NCBI RefSeq assembly: GCF_010994375.1
Contig: NZ_WHMA01000026.1
Span: forward strand, 1-40,538
Length of the DNA stretch: 40,538 nt
From: Halomonas sp. NO4
GTDB taxonomy: Bacteria; Pseudomonadota; Gammaproteobacteria; Pseudomonadales; Halomonadaceae
Reading direction: 5' to 3'
Numbering within the stretch: the stretch's first letter is position 1; every line of letters starts with the position of its first letter. Made by a program: the position numbers and the translations under genes. The notes beneath the pieces are model-generated. The model searched no databases, was not told the DNA's origin, and saw nothing but the letters and a program-made list of their open reading frames with translations. Below, one piece after another: positions 16,563 to 26,668 of the stretch.

Positions 16563-17330
16563 ATGCGACTGCGCATCCTGTCCGATCTGCACCTGGAGCA
16601 CTTCGACGGGTCGCGCGAGCTGCCGGACGTCGAGGCGGATGCGGTGGTGCTGGCCGGCGACATCCACCGCCATACCAGGGGGCTCGAGTGGGCCGCCGAG
16701 CGCTTTCCGGACACGCCGGTTCTGTACGTGCCGGGCAACCACGAGTTCTACGGCACCTGCATGTCAGCCTTGCGCGCCGAGCTCGCCGACACCGCGCAGC
16801 GCCTGGGCATTCATCTCCTCGACAACACTGCCGTGACGCTGGGTGGCGTGCGTTTTCTGGGTACCACGCTGTGGACCGACTTCGCGCTCTACGCCGGCGA
16901 ACCGGAGCACGATCCCACGCTGGGCCTGATCGAAGCTCAGCTGCTGATGGCCGATTTTCGTCTCATCGAGCAGCCGGCGGATGAGGTGTTCACCCCGCGT
17001 GCCAGCCAGGCACTGCACCGCGAGGCACGCGCCTGGCTCGAGACCGAGCTGGCCGCACACGACGCCACGCCCCGAGTGGTGATCAGTCACCATGCGCCGC
17101 TGCCCGACTGCGTGCCGCTGCGCTATCGCGGCGATCCGCTCTCCGCCGCCTTCGCCTCGAACCTGGCGGCGCTGATGGGGCGCATGCGCCTGTGGATTCA
17201 CGGCCATGTGCACGATCCGGTGGATCTGGAGCGGTCCGGCACGCGGGTACTCGCCAACCCGGGCGGCTACCCGGGAGAGCATGAGCCACCGCTGTTCGTG
17301 GCCGACCAGGTCATCGAGATTCAAGCTTGA
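16563..17330 (+). CDS. Metallophosphoesterase
   Basis: This 255-residue calcineurin-type phosphoesterase has every metal-site block in order: SDLHLEHF (D-x-H), LAGDIH (GD), VPGNHEFYG (GNHE), ISHHAPLP (H) and HGHVHDP (GH-x-H). It would bind two metals and cleave a phosphoester; the substrate is unknown. The ATG at 16563 is preceded by GAGG at a good distance, so the in-frame ATG at 16536 is less likely. The amidotransferase gene follows after 30 bases on the same strand and is probably co-transcribed. Confidence 0.9.
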   Translation: MRLRILSDLHLEHFDGSRELPDVEADAVVLAGDIHRHTRGLEWAAERFPDTPVLYVPGNHEFYGTCMSALRAELADTAQRLGIHLLDNTAVTLGGVRFLGTTLWTDFALYAGEPEHDPTLGLIEAQLLMADFRLIEQPADEVFTPRASQALHREARAWLETELAAHDATPRVVISHHAPLPDCVPLRYRGDPLSAAFASNLAALMGRMRLWIHGHVHDPVDLERSGTRVLANPGGYPGEHEPPLFVADQVIEIQA

Positions 17331-17360
17331 GCCATCATCCGGGAAGGGAGTTGCCACGCC

Positions 17361-18101
17361 ATGAGTGACACCGCCATGAAGAGTGCCGTCGCCATTCGTC
17401 ACGTCGCGTTCGAGGATCTCGGCATCTTCGAGCCCATGCTCAAGGCGCGGGACTACCGTATCCGCTACCTCGACCCCGGGCAGCTGGAGCCGGCGGCACT
17501 GGAAGTGCTCGATGTGGAGAGCCCCGAGCTGATGGTGGTGCTTGGCGGGCCGGTGGGCGCCAACGACGAGGCGCTCTATCCCTTCCTTCCCGCAGAGCTC
17601 GCGGCCATTCGTCGGCGAATCGAAAGCGGCCGCCCGCTGCTGGGCATCTGCCTGGGCGCGCAACTCATCGCCCGCGCCCTGGGCGGGCGAGTCTTCCCCA
17701 TGCCCGAGCAGGAGATCGGCTACGGCGATTTGAGCCTGACCCGCGAGGGCCTGGAGAGCCCACTGCGTCACCTGGGCAATCCCGACACCGTACTGCACTG
17801 GCACGGCGACATGTTCGAGACACCGCCGGGCGCGGTGCGGCTGGCCTACAGCTACCCCTGCGCGCATCAGGCCTTTGCCGTGGGCGATACCGTGTTGGGC
17901 CTGCAGTGCCATCTCGAGGTCGATTCACGGCGCATCGAGCCGTGGCTGATTGGTCATGCGGCGGAGTTGGCGGCGGCCGGGGTCGATCCCGTGGCGATCC
18001 GCGAGCAAGCCCATCGCTACGGCCCGGCGCTCGAGGCACGCGGCCAGCAGGTCTTCCACGAGTGGCTGGCCCAGGCGGAGGCGACCCTGGACCAGGCGTG
18101 A
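17361..18101 (+). CDS. Class I glutamine amidotransferase
   Basis: This 246-residue stand-alone triad amidotransferase has the nucleophile elbow GICLGAQL (Cys at about residue 97) and the catalytic HLE in LQCHLEVD near residue 178. An oxyanion strand VVLGGPVGAND precedes the elbow. It resembles the GuaA-amidotransferase-like proteins that occur without a synthetase domain, some of which hydrolyse gamma-glutamyl compounds. The true acceptor is unknown. GGAAGGGAG lies upstream of ATG 17361; an ATG five codons later is also possible. It converges on the diguanylate cyclase with 13 bases between stops. Confidence 0.87.
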   Translation: MSDTAMKSAVAIRHVAFEDLGIFEPMLKARDYRIRYLDPGQLEPAALEVLDVESPELMVVLGGPVGANDEALYPFLPAELAAIRRRIESGRPLLGICLGAQLIARALGGRVFPMPEQEIGYGDLSLTREGLESPLRHLGNPDTVLHWHGDMFETPPGAVRLAYSYPCAHQAFAVGDTVLGLQCHLEVDSRRIEPWLIGHAAELAAAGVDPVAIREQAHRYGPALEARGQQVFHEWLAQAEATLDQA

Positions 18102-18114
18102 CGCTTGCCTTGGC

Positions 18115-19344
18115 TCACGCCTTCACGGCGGAGAGCGAGGGCGCCTGTGGATCGGCGATCACCACGCAGTTGCGGCCGCGGGCCTTGCCGGCGTAGAGCG
18201 CCTGGTCGGCGCGCAGCAGTGAGGCCTCGAGCTGCACCTCGGTCGCTTCCAGGCGGCTGATGCCCACCGTGACCGAGAGCTGCCCGAGGTCATCCACGGT
18301 GGGCACGGTCAGGTTGGTGACCTTTTCGCGCAAGCGCTCGCCGATGCTGGCGGCGGTGTGCAGCTCGGCGTTGGGCAGCGCCAGCACGAACTCCTCGCCG
18401 CCATAGCGGCCGATGATGTCGGTGTCGCGCAGCACCGATTGACAGCAGGCGGCGACGGCCGCCAGCACGCGATCGCCGGTGGCATGGCCGTGACGGTCGT
18501 TGAGCTGCTTGAAGTGATCGATGTCCACCATGCAGATGGCCAGCGGGGTACGCTCGCGCAGCGCCCGGCTCAGCTCACGGCTTGCCAGTTCGAAGAAGTG
18601 GCGACGATTGGCGATACCAGTCAGCTCGTCGGTGGTGGCCATGTGACGCAGCCGCTCCTCGAGCTGGCAGCGCTCCTCGATCTCGCTTTGCAAGCGGCGA
18701 TTGATGGCGCGCTCCTCCAGCAGGGAAGCGAACTGGGTGCGTTGCAGCCGGTTGAGCCGGGTGAGGGTCAGGCTGCCGAGCAGATTGACGAAACCCAGCA
18801 GCAGCAGGCTCGTGAAAATCAGCTCGGGCGGGAGGTTCGACCAGATGAGCATCGCCGTGACCACACCGGCAGCCAGGTAAGCGTTCCAGGTCAGAATCCA
18901 CGGAAAGCGGTTGGGCACGAAGAGGTAGAGCACCATGCTGGCGAAGATCATCGACGCCAGATGAATGCCGATCTGGTCGGGCCGCAGCGGGATGGTCGCC
19001 ATCAGCCCGGTGAGGCAGATCAGACAGATAAGGTTGACCGGCAGGGGGCGCTGGGCGAGCGCCGGGCGCTTGAGGGTCGCCATGGTCAGCGCCAGGCAGC
19101 ACAGCGCCACGCCCACGCGCATCAGCAGCAGCGACAGGAAGGCACCCCCCGGCCCGAGCAGGGCGTAATCCGCCAGGCTGAAAGCCAGGAAGAGTCCCGC
19201 TGCCGAGCACAGCGCATAGCGCAACTGGCAGGCATCGTGGGTTTGCATGGTGCGCCGGAAGAGCGCCTCTGCGGCTGGCTCGCTGAATTCCGCATGCCAG
19301 TTGAGACGCGAGCCCGCCTTGGCTTCGATCTGGCCTACTGCCAT
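18115..19344 (-). CDS. Membrane diguanylate cyclase (GGDEF)
   Basis: This 409-residue protein has a membrane sensor part with about six hydrophobic helices (residues about 45-195), a short coiled linker (LLEERAINRRLQSEIEER) and a GGDEF domain. The active site is intact as GGEEF at 315-319. The inhibitory RxxD site is also intact, RDTD five residues before it, so product feedback by c-di-GMP is expected. Substrate loops DELTGIANRRHF and DIDHFKQLNDRHGH are normal. It probably makes c-di-GMP from two GTP at the inner membrane in response to an unknown signal. AAGGA precedes the ATG at nine bases. Confidence 0.92.
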   Translation of the reverse strand: MAVGQIEAKAGSRLNWHAEFSEPAAEALFRRTMQTHDACQLRYALCSAAGLFLAFSLADYALLGPGGAFLSLLLMRVGVALCCLALTMATLKRPALAQRPLPVNLICLICLTGLMATIPLRPDQIGIHLASMIFASMVLYLFVPNRFPWILTWNAYLAAGVVTAMLIWSNLPPELIFTSLLLLGFVNLLGSLTLTRLNRLQRTQFASLLEERAINRRLQSEIEERCQLEERLRHMATTDELTGIANRRHFFELASRELSRALRERTPLAICMVDIDHFKQLNDRHGHATGDRVLAAVAACCQSVLRDTDIIGRYGGEEFVLALPNAELHTAASIGERLREKVTNLTVPTVDDLGQLSVTVGISRLEATEVQLEASLLRADQALYAGKARGRNCVVIADPQAPSLSAVKA

Positions 19345-19587
19345 TCGCCACCATCCTTGAGAAAGGTGGCCGACATGGGCCCCTTCCTTCCCTACGGTGT
19401 TGTTATCGGCCGCTCATGTCATCGGCTGCTGCTCCCGACACAATCGGATGCGGCTACCGAGACAAAGGCCGTGTTCACAGCGAATCATGGGCGGGAATGG
19501 CAGCGTCTGCCAGTGACTTGAAACAATGTCATTCATAGCGCACAGAAGCTGTAAGAGAATGCCTACAGTACAAGATTGAGCGGGCTC

Positions 19588-19779
19588 TCAGTCGTTGCTA
19601 CGAGACCCTCTCACTTTTTCCAGGCCGGGGTGGAGGTTAGCCGTGGTCAGGCAGCCGCTGCGCCGTAGCTCACTTCGCTTTGCCGCCTCGGCGCCCTGGC
19701 GGTAACGCTCGGCCAGGGCGTGGCAGAGGTGGGGGCTGCTGCTGTCGGGGTGTCCCTGGAGGATCAGGATGCGACGCAT
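19588..19779 (-). pseudogene. Truncated NAD(P)H quinone oxidoreductase gene
   Basis: The first 35 codons, MRRILILQGHPDSSSPHLCH and onward to RQGAEAAK, are the N-terminal flavin-binding strand of a KefF/MdaB-like flavodoxin-fold oxidoreductase. A strong GGAGG ribosome site lies nine bases before the ATG. After that the sequence becomes unlike the family and stops at 63 residues, where about 190-250 are normal. The 3' part is therefore missing or replaced. It lies 87 bases downstream of the ABC-2 permease, so it was probably the last gene of that operon before the deletion. Confidence 0.7.
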
Positions 19780-19866
19780 CACGCGGCCTCCCTGCGGTGA
19801 GAGAAGATGCGTTACAGCATAGCCCGTCCTTGCCGGCCCGCGCTGTGTTCCGTCGGGCGTGAGCCG

Positions 19867-20624
19867 TCAGGGCTTGAGCCGGTAGCCCGTCCGGAAGATC
19901 CAGGCCACCAGCGCCAGCGCTACCCCGAGGAAGGCCAGGATCATGACGAGGCTCACCAGCGGACTCACGTCGCTGATGCCGTAGAAGCTCCAGCGAAAGC
20001 CACTCACCAGGTAGACCACCGGGTTGGCGAGCGTGACCGCCTGCCAGAAGGGCGGCAGCATGTCGATGGAGTAGAAAGTGCCGCCGAGGAAGGTCAGGGG
20101 CGTGATCACCAGCAGCGGCACCAGCTGCAGCTTCTCGAAGCCGTCGGCCCAGATGCCGATGATGAAGCCGAGCAGACTGAAGGTGACCGCGGTGAGCACC
20201 AGGAACAACACCATCATGATCGGATGCTCGATGGAGTAGGGCACGAAGAGCCGCGCGGTGACCAGCACGATGGCGCCCAGGATCAGCGATTTGGTGGCCG
20301 CCGCCCCGACATAGCCGAGCACGATCTCGAAGTAGGACATCGGCGCGGAAAGGATCTCGTAGATCGAGCCCGAGAAGCGCGGGAAGAAGATGCCGAAGGA
20401 AGCGTTGGACACGCTCTGGGTGAGCAGCATCAGCATGATCAGGCCCGGTACGATGAAGGCGCCGTAGCTCACGCCGTCCACTTCGCTGATGCGCGTGCCG
20501 ATGGCGGCGCCGAAGACCACGAAGTACAGCGAGGTGGAGATCACCGGTGAGACGATGCTCTGCAGTACGGTGCGCAGGCTGCGGGCCATCTCGGCGAGAT
20601 ACAGCGTCTTGACGGATTGCAGGT

Positions 20625-20628
<4 letters not shown>
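19867..20628 (-). CDS. ABC-2 type exporter permease (YadH-like)
   Basis: This 253-residue ABC-2 permease has six membrane helices and the family stretch [14 protein letters not shown] at about residues 183-196, followed by [12 protein letters not shown]. It partners the ATPase gene directly upstream, with which it shares a four-base ATGA overlap. YadGH-type exporters move an undetermined substrate, possibly a glycan, lipid or drug, out across the inner membrane. The length is standard and all segments are present. Confidence 0.9.
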
Positions 20629-21563
<935 letters not shown>

Positions 21564-21570
21564 CGACGCT

Positions 21571-21777
21571 TCACTCAAGAGTGATGTCGCCGTTGAACTC
21601 AAGGTCCAGGTCCAGGCCGGCCACCTGCACGCGAACGGTGGCCGGCAGCGATTCATCGCCGCTCAGCCGGCCCTCGGCGAGCGCCTTCGCGACCGCCTGT
21701 TCGATCGCCTGCTGGGAGTTCACGCCCACGTTCTTGAGTAATTTGCGAATGCTGTGCTGGAAGGTGTCGTCGTTCAT
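21571..21777 (-). CDS. DUF6494 family small protein
   Basis: This 68-residue cytoplasmic protein begins [19 protein letters not shown] and ends in a beta-rich [14 protein letters not shown] segment, which matches DUF6494 in length and pattern. A helical half (residues 4-40) is followed by paired strands. AAGGA lies seven bases before the ATG. It immediately precedes the ABC-2 exporter genes on the same strand. The function is unknown. Confidence 0.8.
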   Translation of the reverse strand: MNDDTFQHSIRKLLKNVGVNSQQAIEQAVAKALAEGRLSGDESLPATVRVQVAGLDLDLEFNGDITLE

Positions 21778-21855
21778 GGGATTCCTTGCCTCGATGGCTG
21801 GCGCGCAGGATGGAAGGGCCAAAGCATAGCATGCGAAGCGGCATGCGCCGGAACG

Positions 21856-21915
21856 CTCCCGGCCTGGGCCGGGAGGGAAGAGCCTGCGCGTGGCCCAGGC
21901 CGGTAACGCTGGGCC
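21856..21915. terminator. Two GC-rich hairpins between GST and DUF6494
   Basis: CTCCCGGC/GCCGGGAG at 21856-21875 is a perfect 8-bp stem with a 4-base loop. GGCCCAG/CTGGGCC at 21892-21915 is a second stem. Neither has a T run, so they are weak terminator candidates lying after the glutathione transferase gene. Confidence 0.35.
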
Positions 21916-21933
21916 GGCCCAAACGCGGGAGTG

Positions 21934-22563
21934 TCAGGGCAGGGGGATCTCGTTGACCCACTTGGGGCAGTGGTAGCCGCGCTCCACGGCCGGACGCTTG
22001 GCGATCTCGACGTACCAGCGCTTGACGTTGGGGTAGTCGCCGAGATCGATCTGCTGCCATTCGAAGCGCGAAGCCCAGGGCCAGATGGCGATGTCGGCGA
22101 TGCTGTAGTCGCCGGCCACGAAGTCGCGCCCCTCGAGCCGCTTGTCGAGCACGCCGTAGAGGCGGTGCGCTTCCTTGTGGAAACGCTCCTCGGCATAAGG
22201 TGCCTTGCCGGCGTTGAATTTCACGAAGTGGTGCACCTGGCCGAGAAAGGGCCCGAACCCGCCCATCTGCCACATCAGCCACTCCATGATGCGATGGCGG
22301 CCCTCGAAGTCGTTGGGCATGAGTTTGCCGGTTTGCTCGGCGAGGTAGAGCAGGATGGCGCCCGATTCCATCAGGGTCATGCCGGTCTCGCTATCGCGAA
22401 TGGCGGGAATCTTGTGGTTGGGGCTCAGCTCCACGAAGTCCGGCGCGTGCTGCTCACCCTGGGTGATATCCACCGCATGGGTGCGGTAGGGCAGGCCGAG
22501 CTCCTCAAGCATGATAGAGACCTTGCGGCCATTGGGGGTGCTCCAAGTCCAGAGATCGATCAT
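21934..22563 (-). CDS. Glutathione S-transferase family protein
   Basis: This 209-residue protein is built like YfcG-type (nu class) glutathione transferases. The thioredoxin-like N-terminal domain begins IDLWTWSTPNGRKVSIMLEE, with the Thr/Asn pair that these disulfide-bond oxidoreductases use instead of a catalytic Tyr/Ser. The cis-Pro is in HKIPAI and the glutathione-binding ESGAILLYLAE follows. The C-terminal helical domain has the N-capping SIADIAIWPWASR. ATG 22563 was chosen because AAGGA precedes it by seven bases; a start at 22584 has a weaker site. It diverges from the GFA gene. Confidence 0.9.
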   Translation of the reverse strand: MIDLWTWSTPNGRKVSIMLEELGLPYRTHAVDITQGEQHAPDFVELSPNHKIPAIRDSETGMTLMESGAILLYLAEQTGKLMPNDFEGRHRIMEWLMWQMGGFGPFLGQVHHFVKFNAGKAPYAEERFHKEAHRLYGVLDKRLEGRDFVAGDYSIADIAIWPWASRFEWQQIDLGDYPNVKRWYVEIAKRPAVERGYHCPKWVNEIPLP

Positions 22564-22734
22564 GGGGTGTTCCTTTTCGGTCATTCAACGACTCAGGATA
22601 GCAGTGCCCCTTGCGCTTGATCGGCGGGGGGAGGAGTCGCACGGAACGGTTGGTCTCGAGCGCTGACAGGAGCGAGCGCCGCTGAGCCGCTATGCTGCCA
22701 GGGAAGCCCCGCGAACCCGCGAAGGAGGAGAGCC

Positions 22735-23208
22735 ATGCTGCTGGAAGGTTCCTGCCACTGCGGCGCCGTGCGCTTTTCGGTCGAGTCGCCGCACCCCTAT
22801 CCCTATCAGCGCTGCTACTGCTCGATCTGCCGCAAGACGGCCGGCGGTGGCGGTTATGCCATCAACCTCTCGGGGCGGGCCGAGACGCTTCGGGTCGAGG
22901 GAGAGGCGCACAAGCGCATCTATCACGCCGTGATCGATGGGGTGGAGAGTGGCGGCGAGCGCCACTTCTGCTCGCGCTGTGCCAGCGCCCTGTGGGTCTA
23001 TGATCCCGACTGGCCGGAATTGGTGCACCCCTTCGCCTCGGCCATCGATTCCGACCTGCCGATCCCGCCGGAGCGGGTCCACCTGCTGCTCGACAGCAAG
23101 GCGGGCTGGGTCGAGCCGGACGTGCGCAAGGGCGACAAGTGCTTCGATCACTATCCCGAGGAGAGCATCGCCGAGTGGCACGAGCGGCGCGGGCTGGTGC
23201 GGGACTGA
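22735..23208 (+). CDS. GFA family zinc-binding protein
   Basis: This 157-residue protein of the GFA (glutathione-dependent formaldehyde-activating enzyme-like) fold has all zinc motifs present: CHCG near residue 7, CYCSIC at about 27-32, and CSRC at about 80-83. Members bind structural and catalytic zinc and some act on thiol adducts, but most, including this one, have no proven reaction. It has a near-perfect ribosome site (AAGGAGG) seven bases before the ATG. It stands upstream of the DUF523 gene with an 78-base gap. Confidence 0.88.
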   Translation: MLLEGSCHCGAVRFSVESPHPYPYQRCYCSICRKTAGGGGYAINLSGRAETLRVEGEAHKRIYHAVIDGVESGGERHFCSRCASALWVYDPDWPELVHPFASAIDSDLPIPPERVHLLLDSKAGWVEPDVRKGDKCFDHYPEESIAEWHERRGLVRD

Positions 23209-23286
23209 CCGCCCCGATGGCCTGTGCCACAATGGCCCCGTACGGCCGACAGGGCCGGGTTGTCGAGCAGGAAGGAGAGGCACAGC

Positions 23287-24255
23287 ATGGCAGAGCCGTC
23301 CCGCGTTGCCGAACGCATTCCGGTGGGCATCAGCGCTTGCCTGATGGGCGAACAGGTACGCTACAACGGCGGGCACAAGCGCTCGCGCTACTGCCTGGAC
23401 GTGCTCCAGGACCGCTTCGCCCTCGAACCCTTCTGTCCCGAGCTGGAGGCGGGGCTCGGTGTGCCCCGCGACCCCATCCGCCTGGTGGGACGGCTCGGCG
23501 AGGAGCCGCGCCTGGTGGGCACCAAGGATCCGAGCCTCGACGTCACCGAGCGCCTGGCCGAGGTGAGCGCGGCTTTCGTGGAGCAGCACCGCCACCTGCG
23601 CGGCTTCATCCTCATGAAGGGCTCGCCGAGCTGCGGGCTGGAGCGCGTCAAGGTCTATCACGACAACGGCATGCCCAGCCACAGCGACTCGGGCGCCTTC
23701 GTGCGCGCGCTGCGCCGCCACTTCCCCGAGCTGCCGCTGGAGGAGGAGACGCGCATGAACGATGCCGTGCTGCGCGAGAACTTCATCACCCGCGTCTACG
23801 CCTTCGACGACTGGAAGCGCCACGTCGAGGCCGACCCCAGCCACCACGCCCTGCTGGAATTCCACAGCCGCCAGAAGTACCTGCTGATGGCCCACCACGT
23901 GGAGGGCTACCGCGAGCTGGGCCGCTACCTGGCCGATGCCGGCAAGCGCCCGCTCGACGAGGCGATGCGCCACTACCTGCAGCGCTTCATGGCGGCGCTG
24001 GCGCGCCCCGCCACGCGCAAGACCCACGCCAACGCCCTGACCCACGTGCTGGGCTACCTCAAGCAGGCCCTGGACAGCGACACCAAGCAGGACCTGCTGG
24101 CCGCCATCGACGACTACCGCCTCGGCCGCGTGCACCTGGTGGTACCCATCCGCCTGATCAACCACTACATCAAGCGCCACGGCTCGGAGTACATCCGCGC
24201 CCAGACCTACCTCGACCCGCACCCGTACGAACTGGGCCTGCGCAACGCGATTTGA
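23287..24255 (+). CDS. DUF523 and DUF1722 two-domain protein
   Basis: This 322-residue fusion has an N-terminal DUF523 domain (residues about 11-160) with three conserved cysteines: C18 in GISACLMG, C50 in PFCPE and C116 in GSPSCGL. In the TudS thiouracil desulfurase family these hold a [4Fe-4S] cluster. The C-terminal DUF1722/YbgA-like domain (about 195-315) contains FHSRQKYLLMAHH and VPIRLINHYIKRH. Desulfuration of thio-bases or a photolyase-linked role has been suggested for such fusions; the role here is inference. GGAGAGG lies before ATG 23287. Confidence 0.88.
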   Translation: MAEPSRVAERIPVGISACLMGEQVRYNGGHKRSRYCLDVLQDRFALEPFCPELEAGLGVPRDPIRLVGRLGEEPRLVGTKDPSLDVTERLAEVSAAFVEQHRHLRGFILMKGSPSCGLERVKVYHDNGMPSHSDSGAFVRALRRHFPELPLEEETRMNDAVLRENFITRVYAFDDWKRHVEADPSHHALLEFHSRQKYLLMAHHVEGYRELGRYLADAGKRPLDEAMRHYLQRFMAALARPATRKTHANALTHVLGYLKQALDSDTKQDLLAAIDDYRLGRVHLVVPIRLINHYIKRHGSEYIRAQTYLDPHPYELGLRNAI

Positions 24256-24260
24256 ACGCC

Positions 24261-25457
24261 GTGTCCTTGCCCCCGATCGAGCGTTTCGCTCGCCTGACCG
24301 CGCTGCTGGCCGAGTGGCAGGCGGTGTGGCGCCCCCTGCCGTTCCAGCACCGCCACCTGCCGTGGGAAGCGCACCTGCCGGGGCTGGCCGAGGCGCTGCT
24401 GGCACTCGATGAAGAAGCGGTCGCGCGATGGCAGGACGCGCCCTTCGCGGCCTCGCCGCTGGCGGCGTGGCTGCCGGTGGACGAGCTGGCGACTCTGGTC
24501 AACCTGCCGGCGTTGCCCGCCGACCGGGACGAGCCGCCCGGGGCCTGGGGCGAGCACATCGGCGGGCGGAAGTGGCAGCAGATCGCCGCCTTCGTTGCTC
24601 GCACGCGCGTGCACCCCGGCGAGCCGCTCGTGGAGTGGTGCGCCGGCAAGGGCCACCTGGCCAGGACCCTGGCGCGCGTCCACGATCGCGCGACCATCGG
24701 CCTGGAGTGGCAGGCGTCGCTGTGCCAGGCTGGCGCCGGCCTGGCCGAGCGGCAGGGCGCAGCCGTCACCCTCGCGCAGCAGGACGTGATGGTCGACGAG
24801 GCAACGCACTGGCTGGACGACGAGACCCACGTGGCCGCGCTGCATGCCTGCGGCGACCTGCACGCCCGCCTGATCGAGCTGGCCGCCGAGCATGCCGGTG
24901 CCGTCACCCTGGCGCCGTGCTGCTACCACCGTACGGCGGCACAGCGCTATCGGCCACTCTCACAGCACGGGCGCCGGCTCGCCGCCGAGCAGGGGCTGAC
25001 GCTCGCGCGCGACGACCTGGCACTGGCCGTGCAGGAGACCGTCACCGCGCCGCGGGGCGACCGGCGCCGCCGGGAACAGGCCAATGCCTGGCGGCTCGGC
25101 TTCGACCGGCTCCAGCGCGAGGTGCGCGGCGTCGACGCCTACCTGCCGGTGCCGAGCCTCGCCTACGGGCGATTGCCCGAGACGTTCGCCGGCTTCTGCC
25201 GCTGGGCGGCGGCCCAGAAGGGGCTCGACCTGCCGGCGCACCTCGACTGGTCTGCCTTCGAGCGGGCAGGGCGGCGGCGCCTGGTCGAGGTCACGCGCCT
25301 GGAACTGGTGCGCCATCTCTTCCGCCGGCCGCTGGAGGTGTGGCTGGCGCTGGATCGGCTGCTGCGCCTCGAGGAGGCGGGGTTCTCGGTCGAGCTCGGC
25401 ACCTTCTGCGCGCGCGAGCTCACCCCGCGCAACCTGCTGCTGAGGGCGCGCTCCTAG
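24261..25457 (+). CDS. SAM-dependent methyltransferase, METTL25/RRNAD1-like
   Basis: This 398-residue protein has a Rossmann methyltransferase core in the middle. Motif I reads VEWCAGKGHLART at about residue 125, followed by an acidic motif II (GLEWQ), HACGDLHARL and APCCYH. This pattern is shared with the Methyltransf_32 group. The acceptor is unknown. The N-terminal 115 residues and the helical C-terminus flank the core. The start is uncertain: GTG 24261 is used, but TTG 24252, overlapping the DUF523 stop, is also in frame. Neither has a good ribosome site, and the pair is probably coupled. Confidence 0.75.
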   Translation: MSLPPIERFARLTALLAEWQAVWRPLPFQHRHLPWEAHLPGLAEALLALDEEAVARWQDAPFAASPLAAWLPVDELATLVNLPALPADRDEPPGAWGEHIGGRKWQQIAAFVARTRVHPGEPLVEWCAGKGHLARTLARVHDRATIGLEWQASLCQAGAGLAERQGAAVTLAQQDVMVDEATHWLDDETHVAALHACGDLHARLIELAAEHAGAVTLAPCCYHRTAAQRYRPLSQHGRRLAAEQGLTLARDDLALAVQETVTAPRGDRRRREQANAWRLGFDRLQREVRGVDAYLPVPSLAYGRLPETFAGFCRWAAAQKGLDLPAHLDWSAFERAGRRRLVEVTRLELVRHLFRRPLEVWLALDRLLRLEEAGFSVELGTFCARELTPRNLLLRARS

Positions 25458-25510
25458 TCGTTGGGCAGATTACTAGTCGTTGGGCAGGTCAATAGGCGTT
25501 GGTCAGAGGA
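25454..25510. repeat. Three 19-bp tandem repeats
   Basis: CTAGTCGTTGGGCAGATTA, CTAGTCGTTGGGCAGGTCA and ATAGGCGTTGGTCAGAGGA follow one another without gaps. The first two differ at two positions, the third is diverged. The methyltransferase stop codon TAG lies inside the first copy. The array fills the whole gap before the peptidase ribosome site. Confidence 0.8.
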
Positions 25511-25528
25511 TTCCGGGCAGGAGGCGGT

Positions 25529-26530
25529 ATGAAGCGTTGGGCGGCAGTCCTGCTGGCGGTCGTGGCGCTGACACTGGCAATTGCGCTGGTCGGCGGCTAT
25601 CGGCTGATCGTGCATATGCCGGGCAGCAGTTACCGGGATACGCCGCCGCCCCTGGATGCCCGGGGCGAGGCGCTGCGTGCACGTTTGCAGGGCCATGTGC
25701 GCACGCTCGCGGAGACGATTGGCGAGCGCCACGTCGGGCGCCCTGAAGCGCTGCGGGCGGCCGCCGACTACATCGAGCGGGCCTTTCGCGATGCCGGCTT
25801 CGAACCGCGGCGCCTGCCGGTGCCGACCGGGGACCGGACATTCCACAATCTGGAGGTACGGCTGCCGGGCCGCGGGGCAACGAACGAGAGCCTGGTGGTC
25901 GGAGCCCACTACGACACCGTGCGCGGCAGCCCCGGTGCCGACGACAACGCCTCGGGCGTGGCCGTGCTGCTGGAGCTGGCGCAGCTGCTGCGGGAGGCCG
26001 AGCTCGAGCGGGAACTGCGCCTGGTCGCCTTCGTCAACGAGGAGGCGCCGCACTTCGGTAGCGAGGCCATGGGCAGCCTGGCCTACGCCCGCGAGGCTCG
26101 GGCGCGGGGCGATGCCATCGTGGGCATGCTGTCGCTGGAGATGCTCGGCTACTACCGCGATGCACCCGGCAGCCAGGCTTACCCGCCGCTGCTTGACCTC
26201 GTCTATCCCGAGCGCGGCGACTTCATCGCCTTCGTCGGCAATCTGCGCTCGCGACGCTTGGTGCGCCAGGTCACGGGCGCCTTTCGCAAGCGCGCCGAGC
26301 TACCCTCGGAGGGGCTTGCCGCCCCGGAGCTGCTGCGCGACATCCTGCGCTCCGACCACTGGGCGTTCTGGGAGATGGGCTACCTGGCGATGATGCTCAC
26401 CGACACTGCCAACTTCCGCAACCCGTACTACCACGGCCCAAGCGATACCTGGAACACCCTCGACTACCCCAACATGGCGCTGCTGACCGAGGCGCTGGCC
26501 GAGACGCTCGAACAGTTGGCTCGGCGTTGA
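25529..26530 (+). CDS. M28 family zinc aminopeptidase
   Basis: This 333-residue membrane-anchored or exported peptidase has an uncleaved-type hydrophobic segment at residues 5-28. The M28 site is intact: GAHYDTV (first His ligand), GADDNASG (bridging Asp), VNEEAPHF (catalytic and ligand Glu) and a late YYHGPSDTWNTLDY (last His). Such enzymes release N-terminal residues from peptides using two zinc ions, here probably on the periplasmic side. GGCAGGAGG precedes ATG 25529. It is oriented like the genes before and after it. Confidence 0.9.
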   Translation: MKRWAAVLLAVVALTLAIALVGGYRLIVHMPGSSYRDTPPPLDARGEALRARLQGHVRTLAETIGERHVGRPEALRAAADYIERAFRDAGFEPRRLPVPTGDRTFHNLEVRLPGRGATNESLVVGAHYDTVRGSPGADDNASGVAVLLELAQLLREAELERELRLVAFVNEEAPHFGSEAMGSLAYAREARARGDAIVGMLSLEMLGYYRDAPGSQAYPPLLDLVYPERGDFIAFVGNLRSRRLVRQVTGAFRKRAELPSEGLAAPELLRDILRSDHWAFWEMGYLAMMLTDTANFRNPYYHGPSDTWNTLDYPNMALLTEALAETLEQLARR

Positions 26531-26668
26531 GCCAGTGTCTGCGACGCTGCCACCCAATACGCTTTGGCCCGCACGCTTGGGTAAGCAACTTGATCCAGGC
26601 CAGTTCTATTGGATTAGTCTTTCGTTATACGATGTATCCGGCGTAACAGTGGGGGTGGGGAAGCGAAA

